Assembly: GCF_001514115.1 (NCBI RefSeq)
Contig: NZ_KQ948456.1
Span: 157,491-221,490, forward strand
Length of the DNA: 64,000 nucleotides
Source of the DNA: Streptomyces olivochromogenes
GTDB lineage: Bacteria; Actinomycetota; Actinomycetes; Streptomycetales; Streptomycetaceae
Reading direction: 5' to 3'
The notes under the pieces are model-generated. The model was not told where the DNA came from, did no database searches, and worked only from the letters and a program-made list of their open reading frames with translations. This document shows, piece after piece, positions 27,448-36,556 of the stretch. Made by a program: the position numbers and the translations under genes. The stretch's first letter is position 1; each line of letters begins with the position of its first letter.

Positions 27448-28350
27448 ATGGACATCCTGAACTACGACTTCATGCAGCGGGCGCTGCTCGCCGCCGTCCT
27501 GGTGGGCATCACCGCGCCCGCCGTCGGCATCTACCTCGTCCAGCGCCGCCAGGCCCTGATGGGCGACGGCATCGGCCATGTGGCGATGACCGGTGTCGGC
27601 CTCGGCTTCCTGCTCTCCACCAACCCGGTGTGGATGGCGACGGCCGTCTCGGTCCTCGGCGCCGTGATCATGGAGCTGATCCGCTGGTACGGCAAGACGC
27701 GCGGCGACATCGCGCTCGCCATGCTCTTCTACGGCGGTATGGCGGGCGGCGTGATGTTCATCAACCTCGCGCCGGGCGGGTCCAACGCCAACCTGACCTC
27801 GTACCTCTTCGGCTCCCTGTCCACGGTCTCCGAGTCCGACGTGACGGCGATCTGCGTGCTCGCGGCCTTCGTGGTCCTGGTCACCCTGGGCCTGCGCCGA
27901 CAGCTGTTCGCGGTCAGCCAGGACGAGGAGTTCGCTCGGGTGACGGGCCTGCCGGTGCGCGCCCTGAACCTGCTCACCGCCGTCACCGCCGCCGTCACCG
28001 TGACGGTCGCGATGCGGGTGGTCGGCCTGCTCCTGGTCAGCGCGCTGATGGTGGTCCCGGTGGCCGCGGCCCAGCAGCTCAGCCGCAGCTTCGCCGCCAC
28101 CTTCGCGATCGCGGTGGCCATCGGGGTGAGCGTGACGATCGGCGGCACCGTGACGTCGTACTACCAGGACGTGCCGCCCGGTGCGACGATCGTGTTGCTG
28201 ACCATCGGCGCGTTCATCGTGCTCACCGCGCTGGCGACGCCGCTGGCCCGGCGCCGTGCCCGGGCCCTGGCCGCCGCGCAGGGGGCCGGAGACCCCGCGG
28301 AGTGCGCGATTCCGGCCACCCGCGGCCCGGAACGCAAGGTCGGCGTCTGA
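27448..28350 (+). CDS. znuB: Zinc ABC transporter, permease
   Basis: The 300-residue ABC-3 family permease starts at ATG 27448. It has about eight membrane segments, starting DFMQRALLAAVLVGITAPAVGIYLVQRRQALMGDGIGHVAMTGVGLGF, where the conserved GDGIxH coupling region is visible. It forms the membrane channel with ZnuC and lies 17 bp after znuC. Confidence 0.96.
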   Translation: MDILNYDFMQRALLAAVLVGITAPAVGIYLVQRRQALMGDGIGHVAMTGVGLGFLLSTNPVWMATAVSVLGAVIMELIRWYGKTRGDIALAMLFYGGMAGGVMFINLAPGGSNANLTSYLFGSLSTVSESDVTAICVLAAFVVLVTLGLRRQLFAVSQDEEFARVTGLPVRALNLLTAVTAAVTVTVAMRVVGLLLVSALMVVPVAAAQQLSRSFAATFAIAVAIGVSVTIGGTVTSYYQDVPPGATIVLLTIGAFIVLTALATPLARRRARALAAAQGAGDPAECAIPATRGPERKVGV

Positions 28351-28408
28351 CCACGCACAGTCCGGGCTGGCACAATGGCCGGGCAAGGGCAGACGTGAGG
28401 AGGCAACG

Positions 28409-28825
28409 GTGACAACCGCTGGATCGCCCGTTCGGGGCCGTTCCACCCGGCAGCGTGCCGCCGTAGCGGCGGCGCTCGACGAGGTGGACGAGTTCCGCAG
28501 TGCGCAGGAGCTCCACGACATGCTCAAGCACAAGGGTGACTCCGTCGGACTCACCACCGTGTACCGCACGCTGCAGTCCCTCGCCGACGCCGGCGAGGTC
28601 GACGTACTGCGTACCTCCGACGGCGAGTCCGTCTACCGCCGCTGCTCCAGCGGCGAGCACCACCACCACCTCGTCTGCCGCGTCTGCGGCAAGGCGGTCG
28701 AGGTCGAGGGGCCGGCCGTCGAGAAGTGGGCCGAGGCGATCGCCGTCGAGCACGGCTATGTGAACGTCGCGCACACGGTGGAGATCTTCGGTACCTGTGC
28801 GGAGTGCGCTGCCGCTAAGGGGTAG
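28409..28825 (+). CDS. zur: Zinc uptake regulator, Fur family
   Basis: The 138-residue product from GTG 28409 (VTTAGSPVRGRSTRQRAAV) follows GAGGAGG. It has the Fur winged helix (QELHDMLKHKGDSVGLTTVYRTLQSLADAGEVDVLRT), a regulatory metal site in EHHHHLVCRVCGK and the structural-zinc pair CAEC. It overlaps nothing and sits 58 bp after znuB, so it is probably part of the same transcript. It should bind the 25641 box and so autoregulate the operon. Confidence 0.95.
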   Translation: MTTAGSPVRGRSTRQRAAVAAALDEVDEFRSAQELHDMLKHKGDSVGLTTVYRTLQSLADAGEVDVLRTSDGESVYRRCSSGEHHHHLVCRVCGKAVEVEGPAVEKWAEAIAVEHGYVNVAHTVEIFGTCAECAAAKG

Positions 28826-28855
28826 CGGGGGGCTCGTTTTTTGCTGCGGGTTGGT

Positions 28856-28918
28856 GGGGGCTGGGCGCGCAGTTCCCCGCGCCCCTGAAGGGGCGCCTCC
28901 TGACGGAGCGCCCCTTCA
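28856..28918. terminator. Dispersed repeat copy B plus terminator between zur and uppS
   Basis: Copy B of the CGCGCAGTTCCCCGCGCCCC repeat (28856-28896) merges with a hairpin TGAAGGGGCGC (28886-28896) / GCGCCCCTTCA (28908-28918). It lies between convergent genes, so it is probably a bidirectional terminator. Confidence 0.85.
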
Positions 28919-28945
28919 CACATCAGGCCCTGTTCCGCTCAGGCC

Positions 28946-29791
28946 CTATTCCGCGCGGCCCCGCATGCCCTGCTCCATCGCGAGCAGTTGCTCGTTCGGG
29001 ACAGCCCCGCCGAAGCGGCGGTCGCGCTGGGCGAACTCGACGCACGCCCGCCACAGGTCGCGCCGGTCGAAATCCGGCCACAGCACGTTCTGGAAGACCA
29101 TCTCGGCGTAGGCGCTCTGCCAGAGCAGGTAGTTGGAGGTGCGCTGCTCGCCGCTCGGCCGCAGGAACAGGTCCACGTCGGGCATGTCCGGGTAGTACAG
29201 GTACTTCGCGAAGGTCTTCTCGGTGACCTTCGACGGGTCGAGCCGGCCGGCCTTGATGTCTTCGGCCAAGGCCTGCGCGGCGTCGGTGATTTCGGCGCGA
29301 CCGCCGTAGTTCATGCAGAAGTACAGCGTCAGCCGGTTGTTGTCCTTGGTCTGCTCCTGGGCGATCTGGAGCTCCTTGGCCACCGACTTCCACAGCTTGG
29401 GCATCCGGCCCACCCAGCGGACCCGGATGCCGAGTTCGTCGAGCTGGTCGCGGGTCTTGCGGATGAAGTCGCGGTTGAAGTTCATCAGGAAGCGCACCTC
29501 GTCGGGCGAGCGCTTCCAGTTCTCGGTGGAGAAGGCGTACAGCGAGATGGCGCCGACCCCCATCTCGATCGCGCCCTGCAGTACGTCGAGGACGCGTTCG
29601 GCGCCGACCTTGTGCCCCTCGGTACGCGGCAGCCCGCGCTCCTTCGCCCAGCGCCCGTTCCCGTCCATGACGATCGCCACGTGGTTCGGGATCAGCTCAC
29701 CGGGGAGCTTGGGCGCGACGGCGCCGGACGGGTGCGGTTCCGGCGTCCTGTACTCGCGGCGCTGGCGTCCCAGGATCCCGCGTACGACCAT
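28946..29791 (-). CDS. uppS: Isoprenyl transferase (undecaprenyl/polyprenyl diphosphate synthase, cis-prenyltransferase)
   Basis: The 281-residue product makes the long cis-polyprenyl carrier lipid for wall synthesis. UppS motifs: HVAIVMDGNGRWAKERGLPRTEGH (catalytic Asp and P-loop Arg), LYAFSTENWKRS, YGGRAEI, DLFLRPSGEQRTSNYLLWQSAYAE and VLWPDF. It has an extended N-terminus (MVVRGILGRQRREYRTPEP). recO lies directly upstream on the same strand (23-bp gap), an order conserved in actinobacteria. Confidence 0.96.
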   Translation of the reverse strand: MVVRGILGRQRREYRTPEPHPSGAVAPKLPGELIPNHVAIVMDGNGRWAKERGLPRTEGHKVGAERVLDVLQGAIEMGVGAISLYAFSTENWKRSPDEVRFLMNFNRDFIRKTRDQLDELGIRVRWVGRMPKLWKSVAKELQIAQEQTKDNNRLTLYFCMNYGGRAEITDAAQALAEDIKAGRLDPSKVTEKTFAKYLYYPDMPDVDLFLRPSGEQRTSNYLLWQSAYAEMVFQNVLWPDFDRRDLWRACVEFAQRDRRFGGAVPNEQLLAMEQGMRGRAE

Positions 29792-29813
29792 GTGCTTCTC
29801 GTCTCCCTCAGTC

Positions 29814-30560
29814 TTACTTTTCCACGTACCGGAGTGAGCGCAGCCCGCGCTCCAGATGCCAGTGCAGATAGGCCGACACCAGCCCGCTGCCCTCCCGGAC
29901 GTACCGCGACTCGCACGCGTCCGCGGTCTCCCAGTCTCCCGTCAGCAGCGCGCCGAGCAGTTCGAGGGCCCCCGCCGAGGGTACGACGCTGCCGGGCACC
30001 CGGCAGTCCACGCAGACGGAACCTCCCGCAGCGACCGAGAAGAACCGATTGGGTCCCGGCATCCCGCACTTCGCGCAGGCGCTGAAGCTGGGCGCGTAGC
30101 CGTTCACGGCGAGGGAGCGCAGCAGGAAGGCGTCGAGGACGAGGTGCGGCTCGTGCTCGCCCCGGGCGAGGGTGCGCAGCCCGCCGACGAGCAGCAGATA
30201 CTGCTGCACGGCGGGCTCGCCCTCGTGATCGGTGAACCGCTCCGCCGTCTCCAGCATGGCCGTACCGGCGGTGTAGCGCGCGTAGTCCGTCACGATCCCG
30301 CCGCCGTACGGAGCGATCGTCTCGCTCTGTGTGCACAGCGGAAGGCCGCGCCCGATCAGCTCGCTCCCGCGCGCGAAGAACTGCACGTCCACGTGCGAGA
30401 AGGGTTCGAGCCGGGCCCCGAACTTCGACTTCGTCCGCCGTACACCACGGGCCACGGCCCGTACGCGGCCGTGACCGCGGGTGAGCAGCGTGATGATCCG
30501 GTCCGCCTCACCCAGCTTCTGGGTGCGCAGCACGATGCCGTCGTCGCGGAACAGACTCAT
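29814..30560 (-). CDS. recO: DNA repair protein RecO
   Basis: The 248-residue recombination mediator starts at ATG 30560. Its N-terminal OB-fold (MSLFRDDGIVLRTQKLGEADRIITLLTRGHGRVRAVARGVRR) is followed by a helical domain and a four-Cys zinc cluster (CAKCG ... CVDC). It acts with RecF/RecR to load RecA. It probably shares a transcript with uppS. Confidence 0.96.
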   Translation of the reverse strand: MSLFRDDGIVLRTQKLGEADRIITLLTRGHGRVRAVARGVRRTKSKFGARLEPFSHVDVQFFARGSELIGRGLPLCTQSETIAPYGGGIVTDYARYTAGTAMLETAERFTDHEGEPAVQQYLLLVGGLRTLARGEHEPHLVLDAFLLRSLAVNGYAPSFSACAKCGMPGPNRFFSVAAGGSVCVDCRVPGSVVPSAGALELLGALLTGDWETADACESRYVREGSGLVSAYLHWHLERGLRSLRYVEK

Positions 30561-30672
30561 GGGGCCATTCTCGCGTACGCACGGGCATGCACCGGCGGGT
30601 GCCGTACTTCTTGCCGGTGAATATGGCCGACTCGCCTGGCGGCCGACCGCTCACGTCAGTAAGACTCTCGGT

Positions 30673-30942
30673 ATGAGCCTGGAGCGAGTCACCATCACCA
30701 TCCCGAGCGAGACGCTCGACGCGGTCAAGTCGGCCGCCGAGCGCGAAGGCCTGAGTGTCTCCGCCTGGCTTTCGCGTGCCGCTGGACACGCGGCGAAGAT
30801 CGAAGCCGGGCTGGCCGCGGCGGAGGAGGCCATGGCATACGTCGATCCGCCCACGCCGGACGAGCAGGCATGGGTCGACGATTTCATGAACCGCGTCACT
30901 CAGCCCACGCTCACGGCCGAACAGTCGCAGGGTGCCGCGTGA
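30673..30942 (+). CDS. Ribbon-helix-helix-like antitoxin (VapB-type)
   Basis: The 89-residue product from ATG 30673 starts with a MetJ/Arc-like strand-helix-helix (MSLERVTITIPSETLDAVKSAAEREGLSVSAWLSRAAGHAAK). It ends in an acidic, Pro-rich tail (VDPPTPDEQAWVDDFMN) that could wrap a toxin. Its TGA overlaps the GTG of the next gene (GTGA). An antitoxin role is inferred from size, fold and pairing with a PIN-domain protein. Confidence 0.78.
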   Translation: MSLERVTITIPSETLDAVKSAAEREGLSVSAWLSRAAGHAAKIEAGLAAAEEAMAYVDPPTPDEQAWVDDFMNRVTQPTLTAEQSQGAA

Positions 30943-31343
30943 ACGTGCTCAGGCCCGTGGTCTATGACGCCGGGCCACTGATCGCCGCGGAACGGAACCA
31001 CGCCGCTTTCTGGCGAGCCCACCGCTCCTACCTCACCGCGGGCGGCCTGCCCCTGGCACCCGCACCGGTCGTGGCGCAGGCCTGGCGGGATGGCGCCCGC
31101 CAGGCCCAGTTGGCCCGGATTCTCAACGGCTGTGAGGTCCCCGTACTCGATCACGCACTCGCCAGGAGGGTGGGGGCCCTCTTGGGACAGGCCGCCACAT
31201 CGGACCCGGTCGACGGCACCGTCGCGTTGCTGGCGGCGGACCTCGGTGCCGTGATTGTCACGTCGGACCCCGGAGACATCCAGCACCTCCTGGACCGACT
31301 CGGTCCTGTCGGCAAGCGTGCCGAGGTCACTCCGTTGCACTGA
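30939..31343 (+). CDS. PIN-domain ribonuclease toxin (VapC-type)
   Basis: The 134-residue product starts at GTG 30939. PIN acidic residues are visible: VVYDAGPLIAAERN (first Asp and a following Glu), the central ATSDPVDGTVALLAADLG and VIVTSDPGDIQHLL. It probably cleaves RNA when freed from the upstream RHH protein. The pair sits at the edge of an accessory block between recO and leuA. Confidence 0.8.
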   Translation: MNVLRPVVYDAGPLIAAERNHAAFWRAHRSYLTAGGLPLAPAPVVAQAWRDGARQAQLARILNGCEVPVLDHALARRVGALLGQAATSDPVDGTVALLAADLGAVIVTSDPGDIQHLLDRLGPVGKRAEVTPLH

Positions 31344-31361
31344 CGCCGGCCGAACCAGCGC

Positions 31362-31589
31362 TCACGGGACCTCACCGCGGCTGCGTGCGTTCGCATACGC
31401 CGTGGCCGCGCTGAGCCGCTCCGCCGCGGTGGCCCGTCGGACGGCGTCCGGCGCGCAGTCCCACTCCTTGCCCCCGCCCAGCGGTCTCAGCTGTACGTAC
31501 GGTCCCTCGTGTCCCATCACCATGCCCACCCTCCCTGTGTGCGTGTCGACGACGCACGAGCCGATCGGCGGCTTCGTCGGCGGCCTCAC
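31362..31589 (-). CDS. Small hypothetical protein (75 aa)
   Basis: The start GTG 31589 overlaps the upstream gene's TGA (GTGA), which fixes it. The core VVDTHTGRVGMVMGHEGPYVQLRPLGGGKEWDC is a small beta-barrel-like segment that I recognise from many Streptomyces short proteins near regulators. Its function is unknown. Confidence 0.6.
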   Translation of the reverse strand: MRPPTKPPIGSCVVDTHTGRVGMVMGHEGPYVQLRPLGGGKEWDCAPDAVRRATAAERLSAATAYANARSRGEVP

Positions 31590-31792
31590 CGCAGCGCCGC
31601 CGCGAGCCGGGTCGCGACCTCGATGGAGCAGCCGCCGCATTCGACACGCGGACAAGGTGCCTCGCGCGCCAAACTCGCCGGGTCGATCCGGAGCGACAGC
31701 GACGTAATTCCGGCCTTCTCCCGTGCCGTCCGCAATTCCTTCACCGTTACCTCCGCCTCTTCGACGCAGAGCGCCGCGTGCAGTGCCTTCAC
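31586..31792 (-). CDS. Small hypothetical protein (68 aa) with CPRVECGGC
   Basis: The product is 68 residues from GTG 31792, with GGGGGAACAGG upstream. It has a helical N-terminus (EAEVTVKELRTAREKAGITS) and a Cys cluster (CPRVECGGC) near the C-terminus. It is coupled by GTGA to the following small gene. No family can be named. Confidence 0.55.
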   Translation of the reverse strand: MKALHAALCVEEAEVTVKELRTAREKAGITSLSLRIDPASLAREAPCPRVECGGCSIEVATRLAAALR

Positions 31793-31913
31793 CCTGTTCC
31801 CCCGACTTTCCGAGTTTCACTCTTCGCATCCCCAAAGTGACGCTCCGCATCTACACTCGGCAGGAGTCTGTCCTCTGCAAGTTCGGCGCGCCGTAAGGGG
31901 TTTGACCATGGCC

Positions 31914-32160
31914 GACGGTTCGCGTCTCCGGGGGTTACACGGGCCGCTTCGAACAGGCCATTCGGAAACCACAGTTGGATGTGGCCCGACGGATCGATGA
32001 GCTCCTGCAAACCGACGGCTTATTCGAGCGACGTGGCGAAAACCGATTGATGACAAGCGGTACGCGGATTACGTCGCGAAGATGCTGGAGCTTAAGGGTG
32101 GTCTCGGCCGGCCCATTTCCGCCAATCGCTCCTCAACCTTGGGCCGCCGACTCGTGTCCC
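31914..32160 (+). pseudogene. Frameshifted remnant of XRE/DUF5753-type regulator
   Basis: One frame reads GGYTGRFEQAIRKPQLDVAR and then RIDELLQTDGLFER up to about 32030. The next frame continues WRKPIDDKRYADYVAKMLEL from 32034. Joined, these match the junction of the HTH and DUF5753 domains of Streptomyces XRE regulators. The HTH start and most of the C-terminal domain are missing and a stop lies just upstream. I read it as a decayed gene. Confidence 0.65.
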
Positions 32161-32258
32161 AGGTCAGCCGACCTCGCCGGTGTTCGAGTGCCGCAGGCAC
32201 TAGTGTGATGCCGCAGAACAGGCGTGCGACACAGGGGATTTGGGAAAGGTAACCGGCC

Positions 32259-34505
32259 ATGCCGCTGAGCACCGGGGAGTCGGAGTCCATCGGGTCGATA
32301 GGCGGCTACACGCTCGTCGACCGGCTCGGCAGCGGCGGTATGGGCGTCGTCTACCTGGGACGCTCCGCCTCGGGACGGCAGGTCGCGGTCAAGGTCGTAC
32401 ACGCGCAGTACGCGCAGGACGAGGAGTTCCGGGTCCGCTTCCGGCAGGAGATCTCGGCGGCCCGCCGGGTGAGCGGAGCGTTCACCGCTCCCGTGGTGGA
32501 CGCCGATCCGGACGCCGAAGTGCCGTGGATGGCGACGCTGTACGTGCCGGGCCGGACACTGTCCGAAATCGTGGCGCAGGAAGGCCCGTTGAGCGGGCAC
32601 GCGCTGCGCACACTGGCGCTGGGGCTCGTCGAGGCACTGCGGGACATCCACCAGGCGGGTGTGGTGCACCGGGATCTGAAGCCGAGCAACGTCCTGCTGG
32701 CCGAGGACGGTCCGCGCGTCATCGACTTCGGCATCTCGCGCGCCGCCGACAACCAGGCCCTCACCGTGACAGGGCGGCTGATCGGCACCCCGCCCTTCAT
32801 GTCCCCGGAGCAGTTCGCCTCGCCCCGGGACGTCACCGCCGCCTCGGACGTGTTCTCGCTGGGCTCGCTGCTGGTGTACGCGGCCACCGGCAACCGTCCC
32901 TTCGACGGCGGCAGCCCGTACATGACGGGCTATCAGGTGGTGCACGAGCAGCCGGTCCTGGACGGCGTACCGGAGCCCCTCAGGAGCATCGCCGAGCGCT
33001 GCCTGGACAAGGACGCGACCGCCCGGCCCGACCTCACCGAACTGCACCGGCTGTTCAGGGACCTGCCGGACGTGGCGACCGCCCCGGCCACTGCGGCCGC
33101 GTCGGGCCCCTCGACCGTCGTGGGAGGCCGCGGGGCCGCCCGGAGGCACGGCGACACGACGGCCTCGACCGGCTCCGGCCGCCGCGGTCGCCGGGTACGC
33201 CTCCTCGTCGCACTCGGCGCCGCCCTGGCCGTCACGGCGGTGTCCGCGTCGGTGTACTACCTGGTGGCGCGCCCGAAGAGCACCGAGGGCACGCCCGGCG
33301 GGCGGACAACCGCGTCCCACGCCGCCGCTTCTCCCGCCGCGGCGCTCCCCACCGGCTGGAAGCCCTGGCGCGCGAACCTCACCCAGGCCCCGGACAAGGC
33401 GTACGCGGACATCTCCATCAGCGGCTCGGAATCCGGCTGCGTGTCCGGCGGCTCCTCCCTGTACTGCGCGGGGTCCGGCTTCACCGTCGCCAAGCTCGAC
33501 GCCGCCTCCGGCCGCGTGGAGTGGCGGGCCGGCCACACCCCGCAGACCACGCTGCCGCTCGGCGTCCGGGACGGGATCGTCTACACCTACGAGAAGCCGG
33601 GCCTGAACGTCCGCGAGACCTGGCGGCTGGTCGCCCTCTCCGCCGGCACCGGAAAACGGCTCTGGTACCGACCGATCAACGAGGTCTGGCCTGCCGTCCT
33701 GTTCGACGGCGGCGTCCTGGCGAAGTCGGACGACGGGGAGGACGGGACGGAGTTCGTCGCCTTCGACGCCCGGACGGGCAAGGACCTGTGGCGGACGCCG
33801 GCGAAGTCGTCGGTGACCAACTCCTGCTCCCCGCTGGCCCTGGACGGCATCCCCTACGGCCTGTGCACGCAGCAGAACTCCGACACGGGCCCGACCGGCC
33901 TGGTGCGCCTCGACCCGGCCGACGGCACGGCGCACGACCTCGCCAAGCTGCCCCACGGAGTGGTGCCGCTGGGCACCACAGGCGGGCAGCCGCTGTTCGC
34001 CGTGCCACGCAACGCGGCGGACGACGAGTTCGTCGACGATGCGGACACCCCGTACTCGAGCCTGCTGAGGGTGAACCCGACCAGCGGCGCCCTCGTCCGG
34101 ATCCCCCTGGCGGGCCCCCCGCGCGGCTCGGTCACCCTCCTCGACGGCGTCGTGTACTTCGTCCGGCCCGACGGGACCGTCACCGCGGTCAGGGTGAGCG
34201 ACGGCGCCCGGCTCTGGCAGCGTGAGACGCAGATCGAGAATCTGTCGAAGCCGGTGCTGTCGACGACGTACGACGACCTCTTCTTCGCCAACCGCTACGG
34301 CCGACTGCTCGCGCTCGACCGCGCGACCGGCGCCGCGCGATGGAACACGGACAAGCTGGACAACCCGGGGAACTCGCCGGAGACCACGGTCCCGAGCCTG
34401 CTGCTCGTGAAGGACACGATCGTGGCCGTGGCGGGCGACACGGCCTTCTCCGTACGCCCGGACCGCCCCAAGGCCGGACCGAAGCCGGCCGCGGCCAAGA
34501 AGTGA
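32259..34505 (+). CDS. Membrane Ser/Thr protein kinase with extracellular PQQ-like beta-propeller
   Basis: The 748-residue product from ATG 32259 has an N-terminal Hanks kinase (residues about 16-270): glycine loop GSGGMGVVYLG, VAVKVV Lys, HRDLKPSN, DFGISRA and GTPPFMSPEQ. A Pro/Ala/Gly linker leads to a membrane helix at about 311-331 (VRLLVALGAALAVTAVSASVYYLV). The C-terminal half is an outer domain with repeated propeller strands (GRVEWRAGHTPQ, KRLWYRPINEV, KDLWRTPAKS, RLWQRETQIE, ARWNTDKLD). It probably senses an envelope or extracellular signal. No dedicated substrate is evident. Confidence 0.93.
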   Translation: MPLSTGESESIGSIGGYTLVDRLGSGGMGVVYLGRSASGRQVAVKVVHAQYAQDEEFRVRFRQEISAARRVSGAFTAPVVDADPDAEVPWMATLYVPGRTLSEIVAQEGPLSGHALRTLALGLVEALRDIHQAGVVHRDLKPSNVLLAEDGPRVIDFGISRAADNQALTVTGRLIGTPPFMSPEQFASPRDVTAASDVFSLGSLLVYAATGNRPFDGGSPYMTGYQVVHEQPVLDGVPEPLRSIAERCLDKDATARPDLTELHRLFRDLPDVATAPATAAASGPSTVVGGRGAARRHGDTTASTGSGRRGRRVRLLVALGAALAVTAVSASVYYLVARPKSTEGTPGGRTTASHAAASPAAALPTGWKPWRANLTQAPDKAYADISISGSESGCVSGGSSLYCAGSGFTVAKLDAASGRVEWRAGHTPQTTLPLGVRDGIVYTYEKPGLNVRETWRLVALSAGTGKRLWYRPINEVWPAVLFDGGVLAKSDDGEDGTEFVAFDARTGKDLWRTPAKSSVTNSCSPLALDGIPYGLCTQQNSDTGPTGLVRLDPADGTAHDLAKLPHGVVPLGTTGGQPLFAVPRNAADDEFVDDADTPYSSLLRVNPTSGALVRIPLAGPPRGSVTLLDGVVYFVRPDGTVTAVRVSDGARLWQRETQIENLSKPVLSTTYDDLFFANRYGRLLALDRATGAARWNTDKLDNPGNSPETTVPSLLLVKDTIVAVAGDTAFSVRPDRPKAGPKPAAAKK

Positions 34506-34527
34506 CTCATGCCGTCGGCCGGCCGCT

Positions 34528-35190
34528 TCACCGGTTCACCGAGACCAACCCCGCCTCATAGGCGATGATCACCAGCTGGACCCGGTCCCGTGCGTCCAGC
34601 TTGGACAGCAGGCGGGTCAGGTACGTCTTCGCCGTGGCGACGCTGATGAAGAGCCGTTCGGCTATCTCGGCGTTGGACAGGCCCGTGCCGACCAGGGTGA
34701 GGACCTCGCGCTCGCGGTCCGTGATCGCGGTCAGGTCGCGGCGTGGACGCGCCGGCTCGGAGGAGCGCGCGGAGGTGAAGTCCTGGATCAGACGGCGGGT
34801 GACGCTGGGGGCGATGAGGGCGTCGCCGGCCGCCACGACCCGTATGGCGCCGATGATGTCGTCCAGGGCCATGTCCTTGACCAGGAACCCCGACGCGCCC
34901 GCGCGCAGCGCCCCGTACACGTAGTCGTCGTCGTCGAAGGTGGTCAGGACGACGATCCTCGACTCGCCCGCACCCGTGGTGATCCGGCGGGTCGCCTCTA
35001 TGCCGTCCACGCCCGGCATGCGGATGTCCATCACCACGACGTCGGGCCGGAGTTCCTCGGTGCGGGTCACCGCCTCCTGGCCGTCCGCGGCCTCCCCCAC
35101 CACCTCCACGTCCTCGATGTCGGCGATGACCATCCGAAGGGCCGTGCGGATCAGCTGCTGGTCGTCGGCGAGGACGACACGGATCGGCAT
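34528..35190 (-). CDS. NarL/FixJ-family response regulator
   Basis: The 220-residue product has a receiver domain (IRVVLADDQQLIRTALRMVI, phospho-Asp in VVVMDIRMPG, conserved Lys in FLVKDM) and a LuxR-type HTH (ITDREREVLTLVGTGLSNAEIAERLFISVATAKTYLTRLL). ATG 35190 overlaps the kinase stop by one base, and GTG 35193 is an alternative. With the upstream kinase it probably controls the divergent ABC exporter. Confidence 0.95.
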   Translation of the reverse strand: MPIRVVLADDQQLIRTALRMVIADIEDVEVVGEAADGQEAVTRTEELRPDVVVMDIRMPGVDGIEATRRITTGAGESRIVVLTTFDDDDYVYGALRAGASGFLVKDMALDDIIGAIRVVAAGDALIAPSVTRRLIQDFTSARSSEPARPRRDLTAITDREREVLTLVGTGLSNAEIAERLFISVATAKTYLTRLLSKLDARDRVQLVIIAYEAGLVSVNR

Positions 35191-36431
35191 CACGCGGCCA
35201 CCGTCGCCGCGGTCGCCGTCGCCGCGGTCGCCGGGACCGGCAGACGGGCCGTCACCCGGAAGCCGCCCTCGGGACGGGGGCCCGCCGTGAACTCGCCGTG
35301 CAGCAGGGCCACGCGCTCACGCATCCCGACCAGGCCGAAGCCGGTGTCGGTGGTGCTGCCCCGGCCCCGGCCGTCGTCGGTGACCTCGACGGTCACATGC
35401 TCCTCCAGGTAGTCGACCGTCACCCGGCAGGCGGTCGTCGCCGCGTGGCGTACGACGTTCGTGATCGACTCCTGGACGATCCGGAAGACGGAGAGGTCGA
35501 TGTCCGGGGGGAGTTGGCGACGCGCGCCCTTCCAGTGGACGTCGACCTGGAGGCCCGCCGCCGTTGTCGCGGCGGCCAGGCGGTCGAGGTCGGCAAGGCC
35601 CTCGGCCGGGTGCAACCGGTCGGCCTCGGCGGCGGCGCGGGAGCGGTCCTGGTCCGCATGGCGCAGGGCGACCAGCATCCGGCGCAGCCCCGCCAGGGTC
35701 TCCCGTCCGGCCGTCTCCACCGCCGTCATCGCCTCGCGCGCGGCCTCCGGCTGGGTGTGGACGACGCGGGCCGCCGCCCCGGCCTGGAGGGCGATGATGC
35801 CGATGCTGTGGGCGACCATGTCGTGCATCTCGCGGGCGATGCGCAGGCGTTCGTCGGTGACCGCCTGGGTGGCGGCCTGGGCGCGGAGCCTCTCGCCGTA
35901 CTCGCGGGTGCGGTGCGAGGCGTCGCCGAGGAGCCAGGCGACGACGGCCGTCAGCGCCACGGTCAGCTCTTCCAGCGTGCCGATGCCCCACCCGCGCAGC
36001 AGCCGTAGGGACTCCCAGCCCACCAGGACGGCGAGCGCCGTACAGAGGGCGGCGACTCCGGTGCGGCGGGGGCGGCCGGCCGCGATGAAGTAGAGGGCGA
36101 GATCGACGGCGAGGAACTGGGCCAGTTGGATCGCCACCGCGGCCAGGTTGATGGTGAGGAAGGCGGCGGCCGTCAGGAGCAGGCCGAGGGCCCTCAGCGG
36201 CCGTCGATGCAACCACATGCTGCCGAGCAGCGCCAGAGCACAGGCGATGGTCAGGACCACCAGGCCGTCCCAGCGGTAGAACTGGACGGCGGCAAACTCG
36301 TTGGCTGCCTCCTCACCGGGGAGCCGTACGCGGGCGAGGAAGGTGAACGCCGTGCTCGCGCTCCAGGCCAGGGCCACCCAGGCACCGGGCGGCACGAGCT
36401 TGAGGCGGGGCGGGAGCGGCATGGCATGCAT
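35190..36431 (-). CDS. Sensor histidine kinase, HisKA_3 (NarX/DesK-like) type
   Basis: The 413-residue product starts at ATG 36431 (MHAMPLPPRLKLVPPGAW); ATG 36422 is also possible. Five or six membrane segments precede the H-box DERLRIAREMHDMVAHSIGIIALQAGAAARVV (phospho-His) and a HATPase domain (ESITNVVRHA, VTDDGRGRG, GFGLVGMRERV). The C-terminus ends in an Ala/Thr repeat (ATAATATAATVAA) from a GTCGCCGCG DNA repeat. It is coupled to the response regulator. Confidence 0.94.
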   Translation of the reverse strand: MHAMPLPPRLKLVPPGAWVALAWSASTAFTFLARVRLPGEEAANEFAAVQFYRWDGLVVLTIACALALLGSMWLHRRPLRALGLLLTAAAFLTINLAAVAIQLAQFLAVDLALYFIAAGRPRRTGVAALCTALAVLVGWESLRLLRGWGIGTLEELTVALTAVVAWLLGDASHRTREYGERLRAQAATQAVTDERLRIAREMHDMVAHSIGIIALQAGAAARVVHTQPEAAREAMTAVETAGRETLAGLRRMLVALRHADQDRSRAAAEADRLHPAEGLADLDRLAAATTAAGLQVDVHWKGARRQLPPDIDLSVFRIVQESITNVVRHAATTACRVTVDYLEEHVTVEVTDDGRGRGSTTDTGFGLVGMRERVALLHGEFTAGPRPEGGFRVTARLPVPATAATATAATVAA

Positions 36432-36556
36432 GCGGCGATCGTAGGCACGCGGGCCGTGGAGGGGCATCGGTCCGGGGACGTACACCCCTGGTCGACACCG
36501 GCCGGGGAGAGTGTCGGCCACGGGGCGATACCGCGCGGCGGGGCGCCGACGAGACG

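Noticed and set aside
31509..32000. 163-codon plus-strand frame
   Set aside because: It runs antisense to two coupled small genes and ends inside the XRE remnant in the wrong frame, with no motif.
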